Shown piece by piece: positions 22,486 through 30,337 of a stretch of DNA of 35,889 nt (position 1 is the first letter of the stretch; every line of letters begins with the position of its first letter). The translations under genes were made by a program, and so were the position numbers. The notes under the pieces are model-generated. The model saw only the letters and a list, made by a program, of their open reading frames with translations. It was not told where the DNA came from and ran no database searches. This stretch comes from Fidelibacterota bacterium (GTDB lineage Bacteria > Pseudomonadota > Alphaproteobacteria > Rhodospirillales > Rhodospirillaceae): assembly GCA_947476065.1 (NCBI GenBank), contig CANJPG010000030.1, positions 1 through 35,889 on the forward strand, given 5' to 3'.

Positions 22486-23032
22486 CGTTGTTCCAAAGGC
22501 GTTGAGCGAAAGCGTCCAGAAGCCCTAACGCGGCCGCGCTGCGGATGATCCCGCAAGGCGCGCGATTATAGCAGGATTCGCGCCGAATTAAGGCGAAGAA
22601 CGCCCTTCACATGGTGCGGTGAAAGTTCCGCAGACGTGGGCATCCCTCTCGGCGTCCGCTCAGGTGTCGTCCTCGGACATGTTCCGAGGATCCAGGGCCG
22701 TAACGATCGACGGCTGCCAAAACCGTAAGTGTTTGCTGGGAATGCCGCGGCTTCGGCGATCAGGGCGTTTCATTTACCCTGGGTCCTGGGAATAAATCCC
22801 AGGACGACGGTAGATAATCAGGGCCGGGCACAATTACTCCCGGTTTTCATATTCATCTAACATGTCACGAAACATGCTGAACCTGTCCGGCTCAGCACCG
22901 GAGCGCTCTTGCTCGGCGTGATTCTCCACAGACGGTGCAGGAAAAGTGGCGGACATCGGATGTCATGCTCATCTCGGCGCGCTCTACCCCAGATGGGCAA
23001 CGCTAGCATTCTACCGCCGAGCCCGTAACCCG
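22486..23032. other. Non-coding stretch of 547 bp with palindromes
   Basis: No convincing gene on either strand. It holds the inverted pair of REP-like palindromes described separately (22667-22810), a weak hairpin CCGGG/CCCGG followed by TTTT (22824-22847), and CATGT-cacgaa-ACATG at 22861-22876. No tRNA or known riboswitch was recognised. Confidence 0.6.
22667..22810. repeat. Pair of inverted REP-like palindromes (REPIN-like)
   Basis: Left unit: TCCTCGGA-CATGT-TCCGAGGA (22670-22690), preceded by GTCG and followed by TCCA. Right unit: GTCCTGGG-AATAAAT-CCCAGGAC (22783-22805) followed by GACGG. The two face opposite ways, as in REPIN doublets. Related units occur at 26531, 28097 and 34852. Confidence 0.65.
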
Positions 23033-23302
23033 CTACTTACACACCATCCGCCGCTCGACCTTTTGCGTTTGCGGGTCGAGCACTTGCACGACTTCGCAGT
23101 TCTCGCGTTTGGTCATGGGCGGGGCGGCCGGCTGCGCGGAACTGCAGACGCTGGCCGGGCACGAGGGTGCCACTTCAAACACGCTGGGACATTGCGCCTT
23201 GGGTTTGCCGGCGACGCAGGCGCAGGTGCAGGCGGCTTCGGCTGAGCCTGCCGCCGTCAGCGCCGCGAGTCCTAACGCCGCAAGGAAAACGTATTTCGAC
23301 AT
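23033..23302 (-). CDS. Cys-rich exported protein, 89 residues
   Basis: ATG 23302 gives a clean signal peptide (residues 1 to about 20, ending GSAEA). The mature part has seven cysteines: ACTCACVAG, AQCPSVF, SCPASVC, a cysteine before EVVQVLDP and a C-terminal MVCK. Similar small Cys-rich exported proteins occur in Bradyrhizobium-type genomes without known function. Disulfide-bonded and periplasmic by inference. A longer in-frame start at 23428 would run into the neighbouring gene and spoil the signal peptide. It follows the TPR pair on the same strand, 68 bases on. Confidence 0.65.
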   Translation of the reverse strand: MSKYVFLAALGLAALTAAGSAEAACTCACVAGKPKAQCPSVFEVAPSCPASVCSSAQPAAPPMTKRENCEVVQVLDPQTQKVERRMVCK

Positions 23303-23370
23303 CGGGGCGGTTATAGCCGCAAACCGTGTCGGACATATGAAAAGCGCCGCGGTCCTGAAAGAAACTTGCC

Positions 23371-23982
23371 TCACTCGGCGGGCTTCTTGACCGAGAAGCG
23401 CGCGAGTTGGGTTTTGGGCAGCTCCCACGCCGGTGCGAGTTCTGAGGCCTTCATGAAGTCGTAGTAGGCGCCTTTGACGTTGCCGATGGCTTCATAGGCC
23501 AGCGCGCGGTTGTAGTAGGACTTCTCCATCTCGGCCGCGTCCATCTCGATACCTTTGGTGATCGAGACAATGCCGGCCTCCCACTTTTGCATGCCCACCA
23601 GCGCCGCGCCGCGGTTGGAGTGAGCCTCGCCCAGACTAGGACTGATGCGGATGGCGTCGTCGAAATCCTGCAGCGCCGCGTCGTACTTGGCCTGCTCGAA
23701 CTGCAGCACACCGCGGTTGACCAGGGTGCCGGCGCGGTCGTGCACATTGAGAGGTTCGGTCAGCGCCATGCTGCACAGCTCAACCGGCGAGGCCAGCGTC
23801 ACGCCGGAGACCATCGTCGTGAAATAGGCCCGGCCCTTGGTGACGGCCTCAGCGGCCTCGAAGCACTTCTTGGCCATGCCCTCGCCCATGATTGTCACCA
23901 GCGCGTGGGCCGGGCGCTGCACCAGGAGGACAACCATCAGCGCCGCGGCCAGGACGGTGCGACGGGCCATATGCGTGCGCAT
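23371..23982 (-). CDS. Exported TPR-repeat protein (paralogue A)
   Basis: A 203-residue protein with a signal peptide (ending RPAHA). The start of the mature part, TIMGEGMAKKCFEAAE, contains a cysteine matched in the neighbour. Then come TPR units: GTLVNRGVLQFEQAKYDAAL, GEAHSNRGAALVGMQKWEAG and KSYYNRALAYEAIGNVKGAY. TPRs bind partner proteins; no enzyme domain is present. It overlaps the stop of paralogue B by one base (TGATG). An alternative start at 23970 also keeps the signal. Confidence 0.75.
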   Translation of the reverse strand: MRTHMARRTVLAAALMVVLLVQRPAHALVTIMGEGMAKKCFEAAEAVTKGRAYFTTMVSGVTLASPVELCSMALTEPLNVHDRAGTLVNRGVLQFEQAKYDAALQDFDDAIRISPSLGEAHSNRGAALVGMQKWEAGIVSITKGIEMDAAEMEKSYYNRALAYEAIGNVKGAYYDFMKASELAPAWELPKTQLARFSVKKPAE

Positions 23983-24593
23983 CACTGCGCCTTACGCCGC
24001 ACGGTGAAGCGCGTCAGCTGCATTTTCGGCGCTTCCCAATCGGGTTTCAGTTCCGCGGCCTTCATGTAGTCGAGATAGGCGCCCTTGGTGTTGCCAAGCT
24101 CTTCATTGGCGATGGCGCGGTTGTAGTAGGACTTCTCCGCTTCGGCGGCCTGCATCTCGATGCCTTTGGTGATCGAGGGAATGCTGTCGGCCCAGCGCCT
24201 GAGAGCGACCAGCGCCGCGCCGCGGTTGGCATGGGCTTCGGCGACGTCGGAGTCCACGCGCAGCGCGCTATCGAAATCGGCGAGTGCGGCTTTGTGATCG
24301 CCGGCCAGGAACTGCAGCACACCGCGGTTGACGTAGGTGCCCGCCGTATCGCGCAGGTTCATGCCGCCCTGATCGAGGGCCAGGTTGCAGATGTCGATGG
24401 GCTTTAGGTCGATCTGGCTGCCGGTGAACATCGGCGGGATGTAGATCAGGCCCTTGGAGATGGCAAAGGCCGCTTCGTAGCAGTTCTGCCCCATGCCTTC
24501 GCCGAGCACGATGACCACGGCTTTGGCGCTGTGGGCCTGCAGCGCGAGGCCCAAGGCAAGACAAGCGGCGGTGGTCTTCAGAATTTTGCGCAT
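23982..24593 (-). CDS. Exported TPR-repeat protein (paralogue B)
   Basis: This is also 203 residues, with a signal peptide (ending HSAKA), VIVLGEGMGQNCYEAAFAISKG, and TPR units parallel to paralogue A: GTYVNRGVLQFLAGDHKAAL, AEAHANRGAALVALRRWADS and KSYYNRAIANEELGNTKGAY. GGGAGG precedes ATG 24593. Equal length and collinear motifs show a tandem duplication that has since diverged. Probably a periplasmic scaffold; partners unknown. Confidence 0.78.
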   Translation of the reverse strand: MRKILKTTAACLALGLALQAHSAKAVVIVLGEGMGQNCYEAAFAISKGLIYIPPMFTGSQIDLKPIDICNLALDQGGMNLRDTAGTYVNRGVLQFLAGDHKAALADFDSALRVDSDVAEAHANRGAALVALRRWADSIPSITKGIEMQAAEAEKSYYNRAIANEELGNTKGAYLDYMKAAELKPDWEAPKMQLTRFTVRRKAQ

Positions 24594-24906
24594 GATGCCC
24601 TCCCGGCAACTGCCGTCCTGGGCGCGCAGATACCGCTCCTCGAGTGGCGCGTGGCAGGATCGGCTCGGGGACATTATAGCGCTTCGCCCGGCTGATATGA
24701 AGCCCGGGCGGCTCTGGGTAAAGCCGCCCGGGGGACGGACGGTGCACCCTGGGAAGGGGGGTCGGGTATGGGTGCACCGCCAAAAACTAGCGTTTAGCCC
24801 GGTTTCGAGGATGGGTTAGAACTTGAGCCCGGTTTTCAAGAGACGGACCGGCGGCGGGTTTCCTGCGCCGCAGGAAAATAAAAGCAGGGCCGTCTCTCTA
24901 TATGAC
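24594..24906. promoter_or_regulatory. Highly structured divergent control region
   Basis: Between the leftward TPR genes and the rightward sigma gene. It contains an 11-bp perfect hairpin (CCCGGGCGGCT at 24703-24713 with AGCCGCCCGGG at 24722-24732); a 10-bp inverted repeat CGGTGCACCC/GGGTGCACCG (24740-24749, 24770-24779) whose GGTGCACC cores are 30 bp apart; a direct repeat AGCCCGGTTT at 24796 and 24826, also 30 bp apart; and a nested stem before the sigma start (AGAGACGG at 24839-24846 with CCGTCTCT at 24890-24897, enclosing the palindrome TTTCCTGCG-C-CGCAGGAAA at 24859-24877). Confidence 0.7.
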
Positions 24907-25515
24907 ATGTCGCATATGGCTCTAGACCGGATACCGCAGGACCTGACGGGCGCGGGCGCAGCGCAGGCAACTGACGCGGCGCTGATCGCGCGCAGCCGCA
25001 CGGGCGACGCCGCCGCCATTGCGCTCCTGGTCGAGCGCCATGCCGAGGACGTCTACCGCATCGCCTATCGCCTGGTCGGCCACAAGGCCCAGGCCGAGGA
25101 CATCGCCCAGGACGTGCTGATGCGCATGCTGAGCTACCGAGAAGGCTGGCTGTCGAAAACCAGCTTCCATGTCTGGCTGCGGCGCGCGGTGTATAACCGC
25201 ATGGTCGACGTCTATAGAAAGAACCGGCCCTGGCAGATGAGCGATCTGGACGCCGCCGCCGAAACCGCCGACGCCATGCCGAGCCAGGATGCAGTCATGG
25301 CGGCCGGCGAAACCGAAGCCGGCGTCGCCGCCGCCGTGCTGGCGCTACCGCTACGCCAGCGCATGGCGGTCACATTGTGCTTCTTCGAGCACATGAGCCT
25401 GGCCGAAGCGGGGGCCGTGATGAAGGTGAGTGTCGGCGCCGTGGAATCGCTTTTGCATCGCGCCAAACAGTCGTTGAAACAGAATTTGAGTCATCTTGAG
25501 GACAGAGAGCCATGA
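24907..25515 (+). CDS. ECF-type RNA polymerase sigma factor
   Basis: A 202-residue sigma-70 family protein with region 2 (YRIAYRLVGHKAQAEDIAQDVLMRM and FHVWLRRAVYNRMVDVYRK) and region 4 (LPLRQRMAVTLCFFEHMSLAEAGAVMKVSVGAVESLL). Regions 1 and 3 are absent, as in ECF sigmas. The start is uncertain: ATG 24907 and 24916 both lack a good ribosome-binding site, and the leader folds into a stem that ends ten bases before the start. It overlaps the next gene by four bases; the following two genes look like its anti-sigma and sensor. Confidence 0.85.
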   Translation: MSHMALDRIPQDLTGAGAAQATDAALIARSRTGDAAAIALLVERHAEDVYRIAYRLVGHKAQAEDIAQDVLMRMLSYREGWLSKTSFHVWLRRAVYNRMVDVYRKNRPWQMSDLDAAAETADAMPSQDAVMAAGETEAGVAAAVLALPLRQRMAVTLCFFEHMSLAEAGAVMKVSVGAVESLLHRAKQSLKQNLSHLEDREP

Positions 25516-25838
25516 GCAACACGCCCGAGATTAGCGATGCCAAGCTGAATGCGGCGATGGAAAGCTGGCGTGTGCCGGCTCCGTCGCCCTGGCTGCAGGC
25601 GCGCGCGACGCAGGGCCTTGTGCAAAGTGTGCGCGCCCAGCGCCGCACGTTGTGGCCCTTCCCGCCCATGCGGATTGCGACCTTGGCCACGGCGACCGCG
25701 ATGCTGGGCATCGTGCTGGGGGCCGCGCTTCCCACCGAAACCCAGTTTGCCGGCGCGCAGGCGCTTTCTGCACAAACCAACGACGACTACGCCGATGCGG
25801 CGGACAGCGTCGATGTGCTGCAATTGATTGGTGAATAA
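25512..25838 (+). CDS. Small single-pass membrane protein, candidate anti-sigma factor
   Basis: The 108-residue protein has a cytosolic N-terminal part of about 50 residues, one membrane helix (IATLATATAMLGIVLGAAL) and an acidic outer tail. Position between an ECF sigma gene and a Metal_resist gene, and the short cytosolic segment, match CnrY, the anti-sigma of the CnrYXH system. No sequence homology to CnrY can be shown by eye, so the role rests on topology and context. Confidence 0.6.
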   Translation: MSNTPEISDAKLNAAMESWRVPAPSPWLQARATQGLVQSVRAQRRTLWPFPPMRIATLATATAMLGIVLGAALPTETQFAGAQALSAQTNDDYADAADSVDVLQLIGE

Positions 25839-25839
25839 C

Positions 25840-26463
25840 ATGAGCGACAACGCGCCGACCCCTGAAGCCAAAAGCAACCGCACCCTGAAATGGGTGCTGC
25901 TGGCTTCGCTGCTGGCCAATGCGCTGGTAGTCGGCTTTGTCGTCGGCAATATGGGCCGCGGCGGCTTCCGCCCGATGATAGGCCAGATGATGGTGCGCGG
26001 CGAAGGCCGTGATGGCCCGGGCGGACCAAATCGCCCCGGTGATCCGGCGACGGCCCAGACGCTGCGCGAATCCTTCCAGGCCGAGCGCCCCGCCATCGAC
26101 AAGGCGCTGAAGGACCTGGCCGCCGCCCGCAAACAAAGCGCGGCGATCATTCGCGCCGAAACCCTGGATGCGGCCGCTCTCGACAAGTCCCTGGCCGACA
26201 TGCGCGCCAGCAGCGCCGAGGCCCTTGAGTCCTTCCACCGCTCCATCGCCGCGGCCGCCGCCAAACTGGACGTCCAGCACCGCGCGCCGCTGGCCCGACT
26301 GCTCGACCGCCCGCCCCAAGGCCGGGGTATGGGCGCTGGTCCCGGCCCAGGCCCGGGCCAAGGAATGGGTGGCGGCCCCCGCGGCGAACGCGAACGTATG
26401 CAAGGCCCACCGCCCGGCGACATGCCGCCGCTTGAAAATCCGCCTCCGCCCCCGCCGCAGTAA
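25840..26463 (+). CDS. Periplasmic Metal_resist/CnrX-like sensor, membrane-anchored
   Basis: The product has 207 residues: a short cytosolic N-terminus, a membrane helix (LKWVLLASLLANALVVGFVVG) and a helical periplasmic domain (about 65-150) with the RESFQAERPAIDKAL, LDAAALDKSLADMR and VQHRAPLARLL pattern of the Metal_resist (CnrX/ZraP/CpxP) fold. The C-terminus is a Gly/Pro/Arg-rich tail. Few His or Met ligands are present, so the signal may be envelope stress and not metal. ATG 25840 is one base after the previous stop. Confidence 0.72.
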   Translation: MSDNAPTPEAKSNRTLKWVLLASLLANALVVGFVVGNMGRGGFRPMIGQMMVRGEGRDGPGGPNRPGDPATAQTLRESFQAERPAIDKALKDLAAARKQSAAIIRAETLDAAALDKSLADMRASSAEALESFHRSIAAAAAKLDVQHRAPLARLLDRPPQGRGMGAGPGPGPGQGMGGGPRGERERMQGPPPGDMPPLENPPPPPPQ

Positions 26464-26530
26464 TCTCACCGCCATCGTCGGGTGCGCGCGTCCCGGGGAT
26501 TCATTTCACCATCTGCGTCGGCTGATGGTT

Positions 26531-26558
26531 GGATCCTGGGCACAAGGCCCAGGATGAC
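26531..26558. repeat. REP-like palindrome, single unit
   Basis: ATCCTGGGC-ACAAG-GCCCAGGAT (26533-26555) followed by GACGA. Nine-base perfect stem. Same family as the units at 22783, 28097 and 34852; it lies in the space between the Metal_resist gene and sthA and could also end transcription. Confidence 0.65.
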
Positions 26559-26678
26559 GAAACTTCATCCTGATCTGCCGCAAAACCTCAATATTTCCAT
26601 ACTCTTAACCAAGACCCCTGTTGACCTGTTACCCGGGACCTAGCATCGTAGGGCGGGGAACAGTGGCGCGGGGATATC

Positions 26679-28085
26679 ATGGCCGAGACCTACGATTACG
26701 ATCTGATAGTCATCGGCTCGGGCCCCGCCGGCCAGCGCGCCTCGATCCAGGCCGCCAAGCTCGGACGCCGCGTACTGGTGATCGAGCGCCAGGCCGTCGT
26801 CGGCGGCATTTGCATCAATACCGGCACCATTCCCTCCAAGACCCTGCGCGAAGCCGTGATGCACCTGTCCGGATACCGCGAGCGCGGCATTTATGGCTCG
26901 AGCTATACGGTCAAGCAGCACATCACCATGCCTGACCTGCACTTTCGCACCGACCACGTCATCCGCCACGAGATCGACGTCACGCGCCACCAGCTTCAGC
27001 GCAATAAAATCGAATTGGCCGTCGGCAATGCGAAATTCGTCGATCCGCATACCGTCTGCATGGAAGACGCAACCGGCCGCGGCACGCGCAACGTCACCGC
27101 TGGCAAGATCATCGTCGCCGTCGGCACTGTCGCCACGCGCGACAAAAGCATTCCCTTCGACGGCCAGCGCATCCTCATCAGCGACGACATCCTGACGCTA
27201 AAGGAGCTTCCGCGCACCATGACCGTGATCGGCGCCGGCGTCATCGGCCTGGAATACGCGACCATCTTCGCCGCCCTTGGCGTGCGCGTCACCGTCATCG
27301 ACAAACGCAGCCATCTGCTGCCCTTCGTCGACCGCGAGATCACCAGCCATCTGGCCCATCACATGCAGCAGAACCGCGCCACGCTCCGGCTCGGCGAAGA
27401 AGTCAGCAAGCTGGAACTCGTCGACGACGACAAGGGTGCGCGCGTCAAAGTCACGCTGGCCTCGGGCAAGCAGATCATCACCGACAAGGCGCTGTATTCG
27501 ATCGGCCGCACGGGTGCGACCGACACGCTCAACCTCGCCGCCGCCGGCATCAAAGCCGACGACCGCGGACGTCTGAAGGTCAATGCCCAGCTGCAAACCG
27601 AAGCGCCGCATATCTATGCCGTCGGCGACGTCATCGGCTTTCCGAGCCTTGCCTCCACCTCCATGGAACAGGGCCGCCTCGCCGCCTGTCACGCCTTTGG
27701 CGCGCCATCGGAATGCACCCCCAGCCTGTTCCCCTACGGCATCTACACCATCCCGGAAATCTCGACCGTCGGGCGCAACGAGGAAGAACTCACCGAAGAG
27801 GGCATCCCCTACGAAGTGGGCAAGGCCCACTACAAGGAAATCGCCCGCGGCCAGATCCTGGGCGACACCACCGGCTTGTTGAAACTGATCTTCCACCACG
27901 AAACCCGCGAGCTTCTCGGCGTGCACATCATCGGCGAAGACGCCGCCGAGCTGATCCACATCGGCCAGGCGGTGATGGCCCACAAGGGCACGATTGATTA
28001 TTTTGTAAACACGGTGTTCAACTACCCCACCCTGGCCGAGTGTTACAAAACCGCGGCTTTTGATGGCGTTAATAGGCTGGGCTAA
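26679..28085 (+). CDS. sthA: Soluble pyridine nucleotide transhydrogenase
   Basis: The 468-residue flavoprotein has the FAD motif GSGPAG at 13-18, GICINTGTIPSKTLREAV (about 43-60) and the second Rossmann motif GAGVIGLEYA. In this motif only one redox cysteine remains, as expected for SthA and unlike lipoamide dehydrogenase with its Cys pair. The C-terminal dimer domain (HHETRELLGVHIIGEDAAELIHIGQAVM) is complete. It transfers hydride between NADPH and NAD+ in the cytosol, draining surplus NADPH. Single gene, with REP-like repeats on both sides. Confidence 0.92.
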   Translation: MAETYDYDLIVIGSGPAGQRASIQAAKLGRRVLVIERQAVVGGICINTGTIPSKTLREAVMHLSGYRERGIYGSSYTVKQHITMPDLHFRTDHVIRHEIDVTRHQLQRNKIELAVGNAKFVDPHTVCMEDATGRGTRNVTAGKIIVAVGTVATRDKSIPFDGQRILISDDILTLKELPRTMTVIGAGVIGLEYATIFAALGVRVTVIDKRSHLLPFVDREITSHLAHHMQQNRATLRLGEEVSKLELVDDDKGARVKVTLASGKQIITDKALYSIGRTGATDTLNLAAAGIKADDRGRLKVNAQLQTEAPHIYAVGDVIGFPSLASTSMEQGRLAACHAFGAPSECTPSLFPYGIYTIPEISTVGRNEEELTEEGIPYEVGKAHYKEIARGQILGDTTGLLKLIFHHETRELLGVHIIGEDAAELIHIGQAVMAHKGTIDYFVNTVFNYPTLAECYKTAAFDGVNRLG

Positions 28086-28096
28086 CGCACCCGCAA

Positions 28097-28127
28097 CGTC
28101 ATCTTGGGAATAAATCTCAGGACGACA
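28097..28127. repeat. REP-like palindrome, imperfect
   Basis: GTCATCTTGGG-AATAAAT-CTCAGGACGAC shape, 12 bases past the sthA stop. The AATAAAT loop is identical to that of the unit at 22783. Two stem positions do not pair. Confidence 0.6.
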
Positions 28128-28159
28128 GCGGTATTAGGTATTCCCCCGCTCTGCCAAAA

Positions 28160-28174
28160 CTTGTCACAGACAAG
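28160..28174. promoter_or_regulatory. Short perfect inverted repeat before the methyltransferase gene
   Basis: CTTGTC-ACA-GACAAG, 76 bases before the ATG at 28250. It could be an operator; no regulator is assigned. Confidence 0.3.
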
Positions 28175-28249
28175 CCATCATCCGCCGCGTAAACTTGCGC
28201 CACTCGCCTATCCCACAAAAACAATCACAGACAAATGAGGGAGGTTTCG

Positions 28250-29023
28250 ATGCGTGCTGCTTTGAAATTCACCACTATTCTCGCCGGCGCCGCGCTGAGC
28301 TTTGCCGCGTTCACCACGTTGCAGGCCGCCGATATGGCCGTCCCAGCGGGCATCGCCGACGCCGTCTCCGACGCTGGCCGTCCCGAGGCCGACAAGGCCC
28401 GCGACGCCGACCGTCATCCGGCTGAGTCGGTTGCTTATGCCGGTATCAAGCCGGGCGACAAGGTCATCGACCTGATCCCGGGCGGCGGTTATTTCACCCG
28501 CATCTTCTCCAAAGCCGTCGGTGAAAAAGGCAAGGTCTATGCCCTCACGCCCGACGAAATGCTGAAGATGCGCGCCACCATGGCCGACGGCGTCAAGAAA
28601 ATCGCCGCCGAGCCCGGCTACGGCAACATCGAAGTCATCAGCTCGCCCATCAACGAGGTCAAGGCGCCGGAAAAAGTCGACGTGGTGTGGACCTCGCTGA
28701 ACTACCACGACATGCACAACCCGATGCTCGGACCGGCGAACATGGCCGCCTACAACAAGTCTGTGTTCAACATCCTGAAGCCGGGCGGCATCTACATCGT
28801 CATCGATCACGCGGCGGCGAAAGGATCAGGTGCGCGCGACACCGAAATCCTGCACCGCATCGACGCCGAAGCCGTCAAGGCCGAAGTCACCGGCGTCGGC
28901 TTCCAGCTGGTCGGCGAAAGCAACATCTTGGCCCACCCCGCCGACGATCACACCGGCAAAGTCTTCGACAGCGGCGTGCGCGGCAAGACCGACCAGTTCC
29001 TGCTGAAGTTCAAGAAGCCGTAA
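28250..29023 (+). CDS. Exported class I SAM-dependent methyltransferase-like protein
   Basis: A 257-residue protein with a clear Sec-type signal peptide (residues 1 to about 28, ending TLQAAD). The mature part is a Rossmann methyltransferase fold: motif I KVIDLIPGGGYFTRIFSKAVG, then KVYALTPDEM, VDVVWTSLNYHDMH and LKPGGIYIVIDH. GGGAGG stands before ATG 28250. Export is odd because S-adenosylmethionine is made in the cytosol; proteins of this build recur in alphaproteobacteria without known substrate. A strong terminator follows. Confidence 0.82.
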   Translation: MRAALKFTTILAGAALSFAAFTTLQAADMAVPAGIADAVSDAGRPEADKARDADRHPAESVAYAGIKPGDKVIDLIPGGGYFTRIFSKAVGEKGKVYALTPDEMLKMRATMADGVKKIAAEPGYGNIEVISSPINEVKAPEKVDVVWTSLNYHDMHNPMLGPANMAAYNKSVFNILKPGGIYIVIDHAAAKGSGARDTEILHRIDAEAVKAEVTGVGFQLVGESNILAHPADDHTGKVFDSGVRGKTDQFLLKFKKP

Positions 29024-29044
29024 GCGGCTTCAAGGCTTGAGATA

Positions 29045-29079
29045 AAAACGCCCGGGCGCAAGCTCGGGCGTTTTCTTTT
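29045..29079. terminator. Bidirectional factor-independent terminator
   Basis: AAAACGCCCG (29045-29054) pairs perfectly with CGGGCGTTTT (29065-29074), with a further three pairs (one G-T) around a GCAA loop. TTTTCTTTT follows on the top strand and TTTTT on the bottom strand. It serves the methyltransferase gene and the convergent DUF3309 gene. Confidence 0.9.
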
Positions 29080-29081
29080 GC

Positions 29082-29243
29082 CTAGACGCGGCTACGGCCC
29101 CTAAAGGCGACGAGCAGCAGCACGATGACGACGATGCCTAGGCCGCTGGTGGGGTAATAGCCCCAGCCCGAGCTGTAGGTCCAGATGGGCAGGCTGCCGA
29201 GCAGCATCAGGATAAGAAGAACGATCAGCACGGTACGCAGCAT
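29082..29243 (-). CDS. DUF3309 family small membrane protein, 53 residues
   Basis: Translation of the reverse strand from ATG 29243 gives MLRTVLIVLLILMLLGSLP, then WTYSSGWGYYPTSGLG and a second hydrophobic segment IVVIVLLLVAF before a basic end. This two-helix layout with the central Trp/Tyr/Gly-rich loop is the DUF3309 pattern. Function unknown. It converges on the methyltransferase gene and shares its terminator. Confidence 0.85.
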   Translation of the reverse strand: MLRTVLIVLLILMLLGSLPIWTYSSGWGYYPTSGLGIVVIVLLLVAFRGRSRV

Positions 29244-29311
29244 GGCGCAGGGTCCAGTTCAGCCGAGGTTAAGTCGAACTGGATAACGCGCGAAAATTGC
29301 GGAGGTTCCCG

Positions 29312-30319
29312 CTACTTGGCGAGCCCCGGCAATATCTCGGCGTCAAGCCAACCTTCGATGCATTCGGCCAGGTGGGCATGCAGCTTGGGGTTCGGGTGAC
29401 TGCCCTCGTTCAGCATGTATTCAGCCGGGTTGGTGCGTTCCAATCCGCTGCAGTCGTGCCACGGGAAGGGCTGGCCTTCGAAGACCGACTTCGCGGTCTG
29501 ACCACGGTCGTCGAGGATGACGGCGGCGAAGGCGACACCCTTTTTCTGGGCGAAGGTCGCGATGTCCTGCACCGCCGCGCGCGTGACCGGCAGGGCTTCG
29601 GGCGCGCTGTTGTAGACCACCGACTGGAGCCAGACATTGTGCAGCACCGTCAGCGCGGCGGAGTGTTTTTCTAAGGGCCAGAAGCCGATGGTGCGGAAAG
29701 GATGAAACGTCAACGCGTCGCCGTGCTCGCGGTAGTGGGGCGGGGCGACGTAGTTCCCTTGGGCGTCCGAGATCGAATAGACCCAGGACTGGTCCGAGAC
29801 ATTGCGCAGCAGATGCGCGTCATCAAAAGCCAGCAGGATGAGCTTGGGTTTGTCGGCGCCATAGAGCTGATCGAAGGCGCGTTCAGCGAGCAATCCGGCC
29901 TGCACCGTGGAATAGCCGCCGGTGCCGAAGTTTTCGAAGCTGAGCGTCGGATAGTGCTCCGATAGCAGCCACGGAAACGACTCATCGTCGCGCACGCCGT
30001 AAGACTGCAAATTGCTGCCGCCGATGATCATCACCTGCGCCCGGCCGTCGGCGGGCAAGGCGGCATCAGGCCGTGTCGCGCGCCGGCTCATGCTCCAGAA
30101 AGTCATGTCCACATGGTCGCCTTCGATAGCGCGCGATATGCCTTCCTTGTTGATCCATCCCAACTCGGCGTCAGGCACCGACCAGGTGGTCTCCGTGCCC
30201 GGCACGAAGAACGGATTGATGCGCACTTCGCGGGGCTTGAAGCCAGCCAGGCGCATGGCCGCCTCGGCCATCAGCAGCGAGACGACCAGGGCCGCGAGGA
30301 AGAGGAAGACGTTTTTCAT
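29312..30319 (-). CDS. SGNH/GDSL-like hydrolase domain protein, membrane-anchored
   Basis: This 335-residue protein has an N-terminal anchor or signal (residues 4-22). IIGGSN at 98-103 corresponds to the GDS block with Ser102 as candidate nucleophile, and SHPNPKLHAHLAECI near residue 308 supplies the Asp/His-type block (Asp replaced by Ser). Such proteins remove or transfer acyl groups on cell-surface polymers. The altered block leaves some doubt about catalysis. It is followed after 18 bases upstream on the same strand by cardiolipin synthase, so the two may share a transcript. Confidence 0.65.
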   Translation of the reverse strand: MKNVFLFLAALVVSLLMAEAAMRLAGFKPREVRINPFFVPGTETTWSVPDAELGWINKEGISRAIEGDHVDMTFWSMSRRATRPDAALPADGRAQVMIIGGSNLQSYGVRDDESFPWLLSEHYPTLSFENFGTGGYSTVQAGLLAERAFDQLYGADKPKLILLAFDDAHLLRNVSDQSWVYSISDAQGNYVAPPHYREHGDALTFHPFRTIGFWPLEKHSAALTVLHNVWLQSVVYNSAPEALPVTRAAVQDIATFAQKKGVAFAAVILDDRGQTAKSVFEGQPFPWHDCSGLERTNPAEYMLNEGSHPNPKLHAHLAECIEGWLDAEILPGLAK

Positions 30320-30337
30320 CGCCGCACTATAGACGAC

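Noticed and set aside
22940-23030. Possible tRNA remnant (GCTCTACCCC-like text)
   Set aside because: No cloverleaf, anticodon arm or CCA end could be built on either strand.
26621-26649. Sigma-70 promoter for sthA (TTGACC)
   Set aside because: No -10 of reasonable quality lies 16-18 bases downstream.
29312-30319. AlgJ/AlgX-type O-acetyltransferase
   Set aside because: The layout is similar, but no Asp-x-His pair or alginate genes are visible, so only the broader SGNH-like name is supported.
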